From Anabaena lutea FACHB-196 (GTDB lineage: Bacteria; Cyanobacteriota; Cyanobacteriia; Cyanobacteriales; Nostocaceae), in assembly GCF_014698305.1 (NCBI RefSeq), contig NZ_JACJST010000020.1, forward strand, positions 1-64,000: a DNA stretch of 64,000 nt. The letters are read 5' to 3'. The translations under genes were made by a program, and so were the position numbers. This document shows positions 18,945-27,639 of the stretch, one piece after another. Numbering within the stretch: the first letter of the stretch is position 1; the number at the start of each line of letters is the position of its first letter. Below the pieces are notes generated by a model. The model was given only the letters and a program-made list of their open reading frames with translations. It was not told where the DNA came from and searched no databases.

Positions 18945-19874
18945 ATGGTAGCAACGGATAACTTTCAAAAAACAGCAGAAGCCGCCAGGTTTAACCTCGC
19001 TGCCTATCTCAAAGAACGGCAAAAGCTGTGTGAAACTGCCCTAGATTTGGCAATTCCGGTCGTTTACCCCGAAAAAATTTACGACGCAATGCGCTACTCC
19101 CTTTTAGCAGGTGGTAAGCGTGTGCGTCCCATTCTTTGTCTGGCTACCTGTGAAATGATTGGTGGAACAATCGAAATGGCCATGCCTACAGCTTGTGCTG
19201 TGGAAATGATCCACACTATGTCGCTGATTCATGACGATTTGCCAGCAATGGATAATGACGACTATCGTCGCGGTAAATTGACAAATCACAAGGTCTACGG
19301 CGAAGATATTGCGATTTTGGCAGGGGATGGCTTATTAGCCTTAGCTTTTGAATTTGTCGCCACCCAAACACCCCAAAATGTCCCTAGAGACCAAGTTTTG
19401 CAGGTGATTGCTCGTCTCGGCAGGGCGCTGGGAGCCGCTGGTTTGGTTGGCGGTCAAGTGGTAGATTTAGATTCAGAAGGTAAGTCAGATATTTCCCTAG
19501 AAACTCTGAATTTTATTCATAACCATAAAACCGCCGCCCTGTTAGAAGCTTGTGTCGTTTGTGGCGGAATTTTAGCCGGGGCATCAGCTGAAAATATCCA
19601 AAAATTAACTCGTTATTCTCAAAATATTGGGCTGGCTTTCCAAATTATCGATGATATTCTGGATATCACTGCTACCCAAGAGCAATTAGGCAAAACCGCA
19701 GGTAAAGACTTAACAGCCGAAAAAGTCACCTATCCCAGCCTGTGGGGAATTGAGGAATCACGTTCTAAAGCACAACAACTAGTTGAGTCGGCTTGTACAG
19801 AATTGGCATCCTTTGGAGAAAAAGCCCTACCTCTCCAAGCGATCGCTCATTATATAGTTAGTCGCAATCACTAG
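18945..19874 (+). CDS. crtE: Geranylgeranyl diphosphate synthase
   Basis: A trans-isoprenyl diphosphate synthase of 309 residues. The first aspartate-rich motif is [10 protein letters not shown] and the second is [18 protein letters not shown] binds the allylic or homoallylic pyrophosphate. In cyanobacteria this enzyme supplies C20 diphosphate for carotenoids, chlorophyll phytyl chains and quinones. It follows folD by 180 bp and precedes the DUF212 gene. Confidence 0.94.
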   Translation: MVATDNFQKTAEAARFNLAAYLKERQKLCETALDLAIPVVYPEKIYDAMRYSLLAGGKRVRPILCLATCEMIGGTIEMAMPTACAVEMIHTMSLIHDDLPAMDNDDYRRGKLTNHKVYGEDIAILAGDGLLALAFEFVATQTPQNVPRDQVLQVIARLGRALGAAGLVGGQVVDLDSEGKSDISLETLNFIHNHKTAALLEACVVCGGILAGASAENIQKLTRYSQNIGLAFQIIDDILDITATQEQLGKTAGKDLTAEKVTYPSLWGIEESRSKAQQLVESACTELASFGEKALPLQAIAHYIVSRNH

Positions 19875-20047
19875 TAGTCTGTCAAAAGGCAAAAGGCAGA
19901 AGGCCGCTATGCTGAAGGATTTCCAAAATATCTATCTGTAAGCGTGATTTCTGCTTTGCTAGGTAAATTGGGAATTTTGAGTTCTACTAAACATCGTTCC
20001 TCAACACACAACCGCTGCTCATAATTTAATCACCTAACCAAAATACC

Positions 20048-20503
20048 ATGCAGGACATAGGCGACATTTTCAACAACCGGGTGCTGCTGGTTGCCCTTGT
20101 AGCTTGTTTTGTTGCTCAAGCATTAAAACTCATTGTTGAGTTGGTCAAAAATCGCAAACTGAATGTGCGTGTTTTAGTGACAACCGGCGGAATGCCCAGC
20201 GCCCATTCAGCTTTGGTGACAGCCCTCGCAGCTGGTGTTGGACAAACTATCGGTTGGGCATCTGCTGAATTTGCTTTAGCTACTGTTTTTGCCATCATCG
20301 TCATGTATGACGCAGCTGGAGTTCGCCAAGCCGCAGGTAAGCAAGCTCGAATACTCAATCAAATGATTGATGAGTTATTTGATGAAAAACCAGATTTTAG
20401 CCAAGACAGGCTCAAGGAACTACTTGGACATACTCCCGTTCAAGTCATAGCTGGTTCTGCTTTGGGTATAACTATTTATTGGTTGGCTAGGACTGCTTAT
20501 TAG
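20048..20503 (+). CDS. DUF212 / divergent PAP2 family membrane protein
   Basis: The 151 residues contain several hydrophobic segments and the family hallmarks TTGGMPSAHSALVTALA and MYDAAGVRQAAGKQA. The SAH motif recalls PAP2 phosphatases but the family is divergent, and activity is not assured. It is conserved next to crtE in cyanobacteria, which hints at a link with isoprenoid diphosphates or lipid metabolism (inference). The stop codon runs straight into a heptamer repeat array. Confidence 0.88.
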   Translation: MQDIGDIFNNRVLLVALVACFVAQALKLIVELVKNRKLNVRVLVTTGGMPSAHSALVTALAAGVGQTIGWASAEFALATVFAIIVMYDAAGVRQAAGKQARILNQMIDELFDEKPDFSQDRLKELLGHTPVQVIAGSALGITIYWLARTAY

Positions 20504-20583
20504 TTATTGGTCATTGGTTATTGGTCATTGGTCATTGGTCATTGGTCATTGGTCATTGGTCATTGGTTATTGGTCATTGGTCA
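20504..20583. repeat. Heptamer tandem repeat (TCATTGG/TTATTGG)
   Basis: About eleven units of a 7-bp repeat fill the gap between two convergent genes. It is a short tandemly repeated repetitive (STRR) sequence of the type found in heterocystous cyanobacteria. No terminator hairpin is evident between the two genes. Confidence 0.85.
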
Positions 20584-20595
20584 ATTGATAACTGA

Positions 20596-21297
20596 TTATT
20601 TGACACTTACCACTGAGCGCAGCAACATCACTTTTTTTCCATCTGCTAAGAGGGCAAAAAAACCATTTTCGCTCAGTTTTTGTAATGTCTTGTATGCTTC
20701 TTGTTGGTTAGTCGTATAAACAGCTAACAAGTAAGGGCGCTGTCCATAGGAAACAAGACCTACATTCCCTCCTACTGTTTTTTGCACACTACTTGCTATT
20801 TCCGGGCGGTTGAAATAATCTACCAGTACGGCAAAACCATCTCCTAAGACTTTGGGATTATAGCTGACTGTCTGAGATGGTATTGTTGCTCTTGGTATTG
20901 TTGTTGTTGGTATTGTTGTTGTTGTTGTTGGTATTGTTGGTATTGTTGCTGTTGGTCTTGTAGTAATAATGGCAGACAAGCCGACAATATTGTTAACATA
21001 CTTAGCCCAGCGGTTGGCATCATCAATTTTGTTAAACCCACCAATCCGCGTTACTGTCTCGTTAAGATATTTGCAGGTAACAGTCTTGAGATCAGATGGT
21101 AAGGCGCTTCGCAACTGTTTTTGATTATTCGCTGTGGGACTGACTACTAATAAAAGATACTCTCCTGCACTGGGAGGTTGACAAGTAGGAAGGGTTTGTT
21201 GAGCAGCAACTGGACTAATCCTACCAATGAAAGGGGCTATGGCTAATAATAAAATACTGGGTAAAGTCGGAAATCTTTGCACAAAAGGTATATACAT
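20596..21297 (-). CDS. Secreted SPOR-like protein with Thr/Pro linker
   Basis: Starting from the ATG at 21297 there is a hydrophobic signal peptide ending near SPVAAQQ. A domain with VTRIGGFNKIDDANRWAKYV, reminiscent of SPOR-like repeats, follows, then a low-complexity linker of T, I and P residues encoded by triplet-type repeats, then a second similar domain (GFAVLVDYFNRPEIASSVQ). SPOR domains bind denuded peptidoglycan, but the match is weak, so only an envelope location is inferred. An in-frame start 30 bp upstream is possible. Confidence 0.7.
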   Translation of the reverse strand: MYIPFVQRFPTLPSILLLAIAPFIGRISPVAAQQTLPTCQPPSAGEYLLLVVSPTANNQKQLRSALPSDLKTVTCKYLNETVTRIGGFNKIDDANRWAKYVNNIVGLSAIITTRPTATIPTIPTTTTTIPTTTIPRATIPSQTVSYNPKVLGDGFAVLVDYFNRPEIASSVQKTVGGNVGLVSYGQRPYLLAVYTTNQQEAYKTLQKLSENGFFALLADGKKVMLLRSVVSVK

Positions 21298-21923
21298 AAA
21301 ATTGTAGGTTCTCAAAATATTTCTCAAAATCTCTGTTCTCTAGGGGACTTCCAAATCAAAAATCTTCATATCAAGTCCGGCTAATTGCTTATCAAAAAAA
21401 CTCGACCCGTCCCCGCGTCCCCGTGTCACCCCTAATGATAAGTCTTTAACCGGACATTATATCTAGTACAACACGGCGTAAGTTAAGCAACCATTAAAAA
21501 TACTGAAAAAGCCTGTTTAATCCACTTTTTTAATTTTTAATTGTTAATTTTTAATTCCGAGAAAGCGGTACTAGTTCCTTTGGGTTCAATATTCCTAGAT
21601 TTGCAGTAGCAGTAGGAAATCAATATAAATGAATATTTTTAATTGATCTCCTCTACTTAGGTAAGCGTCCAGAACATAGTATATGGCCGTGGACAGGGTG
21701 GTTAGGACATCTATTGATAATGAAACTCCCACTACAAGAGGGTTTTACTCCTGAACGGCAGTTGACGGCAGTTGCTTCAAGTCGGGAAACCCGTCCACCG
21801 CACTGCCTCTTTTATGCCGACGGCAGTTCCTCTTTGGGGAAACCACCAAGACCGGACTGCCTTGGAAACCCGTCCACCGGACTGCCTCCTCCTGACTCCT
21901 GACTCCTGACTCCTGCTATACTA
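21298..21923. other. Non-coding, repeat-rich region
   Basis: No gene is supported. Besides the MITE copy listed separately, the right part (21,714-21,916) is built of GGCAGTTGACGGCAGTTG and GAAACCCGTCCACCG repeats and ends with four CTCCTGA heptamers (21,889-21,916). A short open frame here consists entirely of these repeats and is not a gene. Confidence 0.6.
21463..21574. mobile_element. MITE-like element, copy 2 (112 bp)
   Basis: Bounded by CTAGTAC and GTACTAG and identical to the copy at 8859-8970 except for about three bases. It lies upstream of the SPOR-like gene, in the same relative orientation as copy 1 on the plus strand. The interior includes a TTTTTAATTGTTAATTTTTAATT tract that is AT-rich and non-coding. 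Confidence 0.7.
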
Positions 21924-22253
21924 TTATGAAACTGTAGTTAAAGCAGCTAAAGCATCAGGAATCGTTGCTGAAGGCGCGTTGAATTCCCCGGTAATGACAT
22001 ATTCTAGGCGCAATTTCAACCAAGTAATAAATTGCGAGTTGGTAGAAATAATTGCCACAGGAGGCTTAGGACACTTGGCTTTTATCTTTGCAAATTCCGG
22101 TGCTTCCAGAAAAGCTGGTTGCTTGACTAACCAAAAATCAATTTGCTTTTCTTGTTCGTGGTAATTACGGGTGCGTTCCTTCAAAACTTCGTGTATTGGT
22201 TCTTCTTCGAGTAGAAAGTGTTGACTAGCCAAAACGTAATAGTATGTTTGCAT
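21924..22253 (-). CDS. ycf54: Ycf54 family protein, Mg-protoporphyrin monomethyl ester cyclase subunit
   Basis: The sequence has Ycf54 features throughout: YYYVLASQHFLLEEEPI near the N-terminus, then KQIDFWLVKQPAFLEAPEF and FITWLKLRLEYVITGEF. Ycf54 is needed for the aerobic cyclase that forms ring E of chlorophyll. The ATG at 22253 is chosen because AAGGG sits 6 bp before it and it matches the usual family start; longer in-frame starts add unrelated residues that overlap the neighbouring gene. Confidence 0.92.
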   Translation of the reverse strand: MQTYYYVLASQHFLLEEEPIHEVLKERTRNYHEQEKQIDFWLVKQPAFLEAPEFAKIKAKCPKPPVAIISTNSQFITWLKLRLEYVITGEFNAPSATIPDALAALTTVS

Positions 22254-22317
22254 CTTCATCCCTTGGTTACTATTTAATAATTTATAGGGTACAGGAGTCT
22301 GACTGTACCCTAATAAG

Positions 22318-23037
22318 TTAACTTTTCTTGGATCTCTTAAACCAAGAACTGAAGGGACAGCCACCACCCTTATTTTCACTACTTACCTGTTTACCACCTG
22401 CTGTCAGCTTTTCTAAGAACAGGTTGTTGTCAAAATAGTGTTCTAAGGAAAGAACCTTTAAATCATCGGTTACATGAGCTACACTCATACCAATAATTTC
22501 TACTGTTTCTCCAGTCGGTGCAAAGTCTTTATATGCACCCTGAAAATGTCCCCAGTGTCTCCACTTGAATGTAACATTAGGTGGACCAGAGTAAACTTCC
22601 AGCAGTTCCCAGGGAAAGCCTTGCGGAAATGTACTGTGGAACAGTTTAGCTGATGATTCAAAACTTTCTTCTGAAGCTTTGTAATGTTGGGAATCAGCCA
22701 TGAAGAGATTGTAAGTACCTTGGGCAGATAAATCTGCTGCTGTATACTCCTTACCTCCGTTGGTACTGACACGAAGCTGATCATTCACCACAGATAACCA
22801 TTGCTGGGGGTTACTTTTAAAAGATACCTCCATCTCAAAGGTTCTCACCAAGTTTTGGACGATCGCTTCTAGTGTACCTTCAAGGTGATTGCGAGTACTT
22901 TCTTTAGCCAGATTTTCTTTGGAACGGCTATAATCCGGTGGTGTCTGATAACGCCATTCCGCATGGGTACTGTATGCAATCACTGTATCCCGATCCTGTA
23001 CCCAAAGAGGCAGGTTGTTAGGCTGTGTGGAAGTCAT
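22318..23037 (-). CDS. SnoaL-like (NTF2-fold) family protein
   Basis: This 239-residue soluble protein has the SnoaL/ester-cyclase-like pattern: VTFKWRHWGHFQGAY and GETVEIIGMSVAHV, with conserved aromatic and His residues in the second half. The SnoaL fold serves many functions, so none is assigned. The C-terminal tail GGGCPF followed by a basic stretch resembles peroxidase or heme-protein tails seen in cyanobacteria, which may suggest a partner interaction. It is 64 bp upstream of ycf54 on the same strand and might be co-transcribed. Confidence 0.7.
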   Translation of the reverse strand: MTSTQPNNLPLWVQDRDTVIAYSTHAEWRYQTPPDYSRSKENLAKESTRNHLEGTLEAIVQNLVRTFEMEVSFKSNPQQWLSVVNDQLRVSTNGGKEYTAADLSAQGTYNLFMADSQHYKASEESFESSAKLFHSTFPQGFPWELLEVYSGPPNVTFKWRHWGHFQGAYKDFAPTGETVEIIGMSVAHVTDDLKVLSLEHYFDNNLFLEKLTAGGKQVSSENKGGGCPFSSWFKRSKKS

Positions 23038-23103
23038 AGAAGTCTGAATTTACAAATGTGACTCTAGATTTTTCAGGATTACGCAGCTAACTTCCCTCTC
23101 GTT

Positions 23104-23165
23104 CAGTTATCAGTTATCAGTTATCAGTTATCAGTTGCTAATGACTAATGACTAATGACTAATGA
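23104..23165. repeat. Two adjacent heptamer arrays (CAGTTAT and CTAATGA)
   Basis: Four units of CAGTTAT (23,104-23,131) and four units of CTAATGA (23,138-23,165) lie side by side. The last CTAATGA unit runs into the end of pdxJ and supplies its final His codon and TAG stop on the minus strand. Confidence 0.85.
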
Positions 23166-23899
23166 CCTAGTATGGCTTCTTTCATTTCGCGGACGGCTCT
23201 TTCTATTCCTACTAAAGCTGCCCGACTGATGATAGTATGACCAATATTTAGTTCTTCCATGCCTGGAAGCGCCGCCACGGGGTAAACATTCCAGTAGGTG
23301 AGTCCGTGTCCAGCATTTACTCGCAACCCAGCTTTAATCGCTTTTTCACAGCCTTGAGCCAATAAAGCTAATTCCCGCTGGCGGGTTGTTTCGTCTTTAG
23401 CCTCCGCATACTGTCCAGTGTGCAGTTCAATAAACTTAGCTTGCACCTTGACAGAAGCTTCGATTTGTGCTGATTCGGCATCAATAAACAGACTCACGGG
23501 AATGCCAGCATTTTGCAGTTTATCAACTATCTCACCTATTCTAGCAATTTGCCCGACAATATCCAAACCGCCTTCTGTGGTTACTTCTTCGCGTTTTTCG
23601 GGTACTAATGTTACATAATCGGGTTTGATGTCGAGGGCAATTGACAACATTTCATCAGTTGCAGCCATTTCTAAGTTTAGGTGCGATCGCACCGTTTGCC
23701 TTAAAATTCTCACATCTCTGTCTTGAATATGTCTTCTATCTTCCCGTAAATGTACGGTAATTCCATCAGCACCTGCTAATTCTGCCAACACCGCAGCCGC
23801 TACAGGGTCGGGTTCTACAGTCCGTCTGGCTTGACGAATAGTTGCGATATGGTCAATATTTACACCTAGTGTAGGCACGCCTGTTTTCTCCTGTTTCAC
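23159..23899 (-). CDS. pdxJ: Pyridoxine 5'-phosphate synthase PdxJ
   Basis: The 246 residues show the family markers [48 protein letters not shown], and [13 protein letters not shown]. PdxJ condenses 1-deoxyxylulose 5-phosphate with 3-amino-2-oxopropyl phosphate to form pyridoxine 5'-phosphate. It is full-length and monocistronic. Its last codons lie in a heptamer repeat. Confidence 0.96.
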   Translation of the reverse strand: MKQEKTGVPTLGVNIDHIATIRQARRTVEPDPVAAAVLAELAGADGITVHLREDRRHIQDRDVRILRQTVRSHLNLEMAATDEMLSIALDIKPDYVTLVPEKREEVTTEGGLDIVGQIARIGEIVDKLQNAGIPVSLFIDAESAQIEASVKVQAKFIELHTGQYAEAKDETTRQRELALLAQGCEKAIKAGLRVNAGHGLTYWNVYPVAALPGMEELNIGHTIISRAALVGIERAVREMKEAILGH

Positions 23900-24006
23900 T
23901 GTCTTTTAAATTTTGATTTTAACCAATTCAGGGGGTATGAGTAAGTTGGTGTTAAAAATTGTCGTTATGATCAGGCAACGAGTAGCGAGTAGGGGAGAAA
24001 ATAAAT

Positions 24007-24041
24007 AATTACGAATTACGAATTACGAATTACGAATTACA
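24007..24041. repeat. Heptamer repeat AATTACG
   Basis: Five units (the last AATTACA) end 10 bp before the start codon of the Uma2 gene, so they lie in its 5' untranslated or promoter region. Confidence 0.8.
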
Positions 24042-24051
24042 AAGAGGCAAT

Positions 24052-24693
24052 ATGCTTTTAGAACTGCAACAAATTATTGTCAAACCAGGTCAACAAATGT
24101 TACTCAAAGATGTTAGTTGGCAGCAATTAGAAAATATTTTAGAAGAAATGGGAGAAAGGCGTGCTGCACGTATTTCTTATAGTGATGGTTGGTTAGAAAT
24201 CATGGTTCCTTTACCTGAACATGAAAAAGATAAAGAACTTATTGGTGATTTAGTTAAACTTTTATTAGACAAACTCGAAATTGATTTTGAACCTTTTGGT
24301 TCTACGACACTTAAAAATGAGAAAATGCGGCAAGCTGTAGAACCAGATACCAGTTTTTATATTCAAAATCAAGCTGCTGTAATTGGGAAAAATCGCCTAG
24401 ATTTAAATAATATAGATCCACCACCAGATTTAGCTATTGAAATTGATATTACTTCTCGGACTCGATTTGAGAATTATGAAATTTTAGGAGTTCCTGAACT
24501 TTGGAGATATAAACAACAAGGTTTGGAAATTTTCTTGTTACAGGAAGGGAAATATATAAAGTCTCAATTTAGTCCTAATTTTCCTAATATTCCAATTTTG
24601 GAATTAATTAATGAGTATGTGCAGCAGTGTTTAACTATTGGGAGAAGTCAAGCGATGCGGAATTTTAGGAGTTGGGTAAAGGATCATTTGTAA
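24052..24693 (+). CDS. Uma2 family (DUF820) restriction-endonuclease-like protein
   Basis: The 213 residues match Uma2/DUF820: the acidic/Gln core EPDTSFYI, PDLAIEIDITSRTRFENYEI and VPELWRYKQQGLEIF correspond to the PD-(D/E)XK-like fold. These proteins are strongly expanded in cyanobacteria; many are thought to be mobile or repair-related nucleases but roles are unproven. The ribosome binding site AGAGGC precedes ATG. It faces the caspase-TPR gene convergently. Confidence 0.88.
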   Translation: MLLELQQIIVKPGQQMLLKDVSWQQLENILEEMGERRAARISYSDGWLEIMVPLPEHEKDKELIGDLVKLLLDKLEIDFEPFGSTTLKNEKMRQAVEPDTSFYIQNQAAVIGKNRLDLNNIDPPPDLAIEIDITSRTRFENYEILGVPELWRYKQQGLEIFLLQEGKYIKSQFSPNFPNIPILELINEYVQQCLTIGRSQAMRNFRSWVKDHL

Positions 24694-24723
24694 CTATTTC
24701 CAATCTGCATGTATTGACTCGAT

Positions 24724-26811
24724 CTACTGCTGAAGTTTTTTAATTCGATTCAAGCTATCTTGGTAGTCATCTTCATTTTGTTGTTTCTTGTACAGCGTAG
24801 CAGCTTTTTTAAAATTCTCAATTGCTGCTTGCTTATTTCCTTTTTTAGAATAAGAATTAGCAAGATTATAGTATGCTAAGGCATATTCTGGCGCAATGGA
24901 GATTGCTTGATTATAATCCTCAATGGCTTTGTCATAATTACCCAATCCGTTGTAGGCACTACCCCGTGACGCATATAGCACATTGAGAGGCTCGTATTTA
25001 AGTTCGATGGATTTGCTGTAATCAGAGATAGCCAGATCGTACTTACCTTGGGCTTTATAGGCTAATCCTCTTCGGAAATAGGATAAGGCTTGTTTGGAGT
25101 TAAGTTCGATAGATTTGTTGTAATCAAGAATAGCTAGATCGTACTTATCTAATTGATAGTAGGCATAGCCTCGCTCATCATAGCCATCGATATCGCTGGG
25201 GTTAAATTGGAGATATTTGTCGAAGTCATCAATTGCTTTTGTATAGTCTTTCAGTTTACTATGGGCATAACCCCGTCTGTAGTAATCAACTGTATAATTA
25301 TTAGGATCAATCTGAAGCACTTGGTTAAAATCTTCAATTGCTCCTTTATAATCATTTTTATCATACTTATCCATTGCCCTCTCATGGAAATCCTTTGCTG
25401 ACATGGAAGGAGTAGAGGTGGGTATGGGGCTATTTATGGATGTAGATGATGTATTGGACTGTGTTGTAACGACTGGATCATGTGGCTTCGTTATAAAAAA
25501 GTAGGTAATAACTATAACAGAGATGATACCTGCTCCCGCTAGGACTGCGCGGTTTCTTAGCACTGAAATAGAACTAGCAAGTTGACTGGGAAATTTAACT
25601 TGATCAGGCGTATAATTTTCATTTTTACTTGTTCCTATAACTTCTTTTATCGGTTCAATTGTTGTTTCATCTTTGCTGTGCAATATAGTTTGATTACCCA
25701 TTAACTCTGAAATCTGATCTGGAGATGGGACTGATTCTTTTTGAGGAGCAATTCGAGCTTTAATAGGTTCTATATCTTTATCTCTCAGTCCCAAAATTTG
25801 TTGATAACGTTGCAACTCGTTTTGTGTCTCTTGACTGAGTATATTCTCTCGTCCAAGGGCATACATTAATGCTTGCTCATATTCTTGCAATTTTTGTTGA
25901 TAGTCTCGATAAGGTTTTAAAACCTCGGCTTCAATTGCAGCAGCTTCGTGAGATAGCAGTCCTAAATTCTGATATTGTGCATCTAAGATTTTGCGACCAA
26001 TCACGGAAATCTCCCCACGACTGGCATAAGTTTCAACTTCTTTGCGATATCTCAGTTTTGGATCGCCAATTGGTGCTTTAGCCAATAGGATTTTAAATCC
26101 TTCTTTGACTGCGTAGATTTCTGGTTGCATGGCGGGAGCCGCTTCTTGAACTTTCTTTTTAGCGTATTCATGCAACTCATCAACTGAAATTACACCATCA
26201 TTCCCTAAGTCTGCTGCACCTGTTTCAATACCTTCAATCAGGTAACGAGTGTAAGTTGAAAGATTTTCTCCTTGTTGCTGAAAAGAATACTGAGTTGAAG
26301 TAGAAGAAGTGAGAACTGCGCGTCCCTCTCCACCGAGTTGAGTTTGGATATCAACATAACCGTCATCTTTTGCTGACCAGCCTTCGGCGAATGCGCCACT
26401 AAAGCAACAATCAAGAATTACAACTTGGCGCTTACAGCGGCTATCGCTCATGATGTTATGGACGAAACTGGCGGGAACAGCAGTTGATTTGATCAGTTGT
26501 CCTTGAGGATTTTTGCGGGTGAGACGAGTGGCCAGGTAAAGTTTACCGCTTTCATCTTTAATACCATGACCGGAGAAGTATACTATTGCTAGATCATCCT
26601 TGTGGCGATCGCTAAATAATCCCTCAATTGCTTCGTGCATTGTTTGAGGATCAGGATTCTCTAGTTTTTGGATATCTGCTTCAGCAAAGCTACCCATTTC
26701 AGGATTTTGTAAAACTTTGGCGATCGCTTGTATATCCTTGACTGAGGCGGGTAATGGGTTCAGTCCAGGTTCATACTCGCTAACTCCGATTAGCAGTGCT
26801 ACCTTCACCAT
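24724..26811 (-). CDS. Caspase-like (C14) protease with transmembrane segment and TPR repeats
   Basis: A 695-residue caspase-family protein. The p20-like domain carries the catalytic pair: H82 in YFSGHGIKDESG and the cysteine of LDCCFSG (C135/C136, probably C136). A helical segment (about 245-340) follows, then a single membrane helix (LAGAGIISVIVITYFFI, near residue 430), and at least six TPR repeats (about 485-690) for protein contacts. Prokaryotic caspases often act as effectors of cell-suicide or conflict systems. The preceding gene is EACC1-like, 30 bp upstream and probably in the same operon, a pairing known from caspase conflict systems. I infer a regulated protease at the membrane. 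Confidence 0.87.
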   Translation of the reverse strand: MVKVALLIGVSEYEPGLNPLPASVKDIQAIAKVLQNPEMGSFAEADIQKLENPDPQTMHEAIEGLFSDRHKDDLAIVYFSGHGIKDESGKLYLATRLTRKNPQGQLIKSTAVPASFVHNIMSDSRCKRQVVILDCCFSGAFAEGWSAKDDGYVDIQTQLGGEGRAVLTSSTSTQYSFQQQGENLSTYTRYLIEGIETGAADLGNDGVISVDELHEYAKKKVQEAAPAMQPEIYAVKEGFKILLAKAPIGDPKLRYRKEVETYASRGEISVIGRKILDAQYQNLGLLSHEAAAIEAEVLKPYRDYQQKLQEYEQALMYALGRENILSQETQNELQRYQQILGLRDKDIEPIKARIAPQKESVPSPDQISELMGNQTILHSKDETTIEPIKEVIGTSKNENYTPDQVKFPSQLASSISVLRNRAVLAGAGIISVIVITYFFITKPHDPVVTTQSNTSSTSINSPIPTSTPSMSAKDFHERAMDKYDKNDYKGAIEDFNQVLQIDPNNYTVDYYRRGYAHSKLKDYTKAIDDFDKYLQFNPSDIDGYDERGYAYYQLDKYDLAILDYNKSIELNSKQALSYFRRGLAYKAQGKYDLAISDYSKSIELKYEPLNVLYASRGSAYNGLGNYDKAIEDYNQAISIAPEYALAYYNLANSYSKKGNKQAAIENFKKAATLYKKQQNEDDYQDSLNRIKKLQQ

Positions 26812-26841
26812 CTTGCTATCCTCTCCTTTAGCGATTTTTTT

Positions 26842-27219
26842 TCAGCTTGCTGCTACAAATTTTTGTGCTGCTTCCAGTGCGGCTGTTAGTTCTTGCTGAC
26901 TGCTGGCTTTAACTTTCAGCTTTTTACCGTTAGCTTCAACTTCCAATTCAATAGTTTTGTTACCCAAGCGATCGCCTAAAAAACCCAGTAATTGCTTAAC
27001 ATTGCCAATAGTTACTTCAGCTTGCAACATCCCAAACAGAAAACCTCCTAACGCTTTTGAGCCTTCAGGAATTTCTGTCACTGCAACAAGTCCAGCATTT
27101 TCTACATCTAGTTCTTTGATCTCTCGCAGCAAATTACGTGTTTCCCTCTCTTGATCCTCTGCATCTAAATCTGGATTGCAAAGAGCGATTGTAAGTTTAA
27201 CATTAGATTCAGAACTCAT
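26842..27219 (-). CDS. EACC1-like effector-associated protein
   Basis: This small alpha/beta protein (125 residues) has the layout of the effector-associated constant component 1 family: an LTIALCNPDLD strand, LLREIKEL helix, the Gly-rich middle GSKALGGFLFGML, and a terminal IELEVEANGKKLKVKASSQQEL. In known conflict systems EACC1 accompanies caspase-like or other effectors and is thought to mediate activation. It is the first gene of the operon with the caspase-TPR gene. The family call is by pattern recognition and the function inferred. Confidence 0.65.
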   Translation of the reverse strand: MSSESNVKLTIALCNPDLDAEDQERETRNLLREIKELDVENAGLVAVTEIPEGSKALGGFLFGMLQAEVTIGNVKQLLGFLGDRLGNKTIELEVEANGKKLKVKASSQQELTAALEAAQKFVAAS

Positions 27220-27423
27220 CTTGTACCTTTGAAGTTTGTTAGGCAGTTGACTATCGATTGAATTTTTGTAATTCTACTGTAGAATATCAGAAATATCTAG
27301 AAAATTTACGCAATTACCGCTAGTTTTTGCAAAATTTTATTTTTTCTAGCAAAAAATACTTAGCGGTTCTTTCGCTAAATCAAAACATTAGTATAAAATC
27401 GCAACTCGAATAATAATAACTCA

Positions 27424-27579
27424 ATAAGGAAGATGCTAAATCACAAGCATAAATCGCAGTTGCACAAGCTGAAACAGTTAAATCACGAGAGCAGGAAGCT
27501 AAATTAAAAGCAGCTAAATTGGCTGCTAGATTAAGAGAATTGGGCGCAAAATCCAGATCTGTTGTGAACTTTTTTCTGT
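27424..27579 (+). pseudogene. Remnant of a Uma2 C-terminal region
   Basis: In one plus-strand frame this gap reads EDAKSQA-stop-IAVAQAETVKSREQ, followed by EAKLKAAKLAARLRELG. It resembles the charged, coiled C-terminal tail that ends many Uma2 proteins (LAARLRELG). There is an internal in-frame stop and no upstream body of the gene, so it is a decayed fragment. Confidence 0.5.
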
Positions 27580-27639
27580 AGGCTAAATGTAGGTTGGGGA
27601 ACCATTACTGTGGATAGGTTCCCTATTCGTAATTGATAA

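Noticed and set aside
20844-21044. Gln/Tyr-rich frame
   Set aside because: It is a frame-shifted reading of the triplet-repeat linker in the SPOR-like gene.
21714-21902. Plus-strand open frame of 62 codons
   Set aside because: It is composed wholly of GACGGCAGTT and CCCGTCCACCG repeats and has no ribosome binding site.
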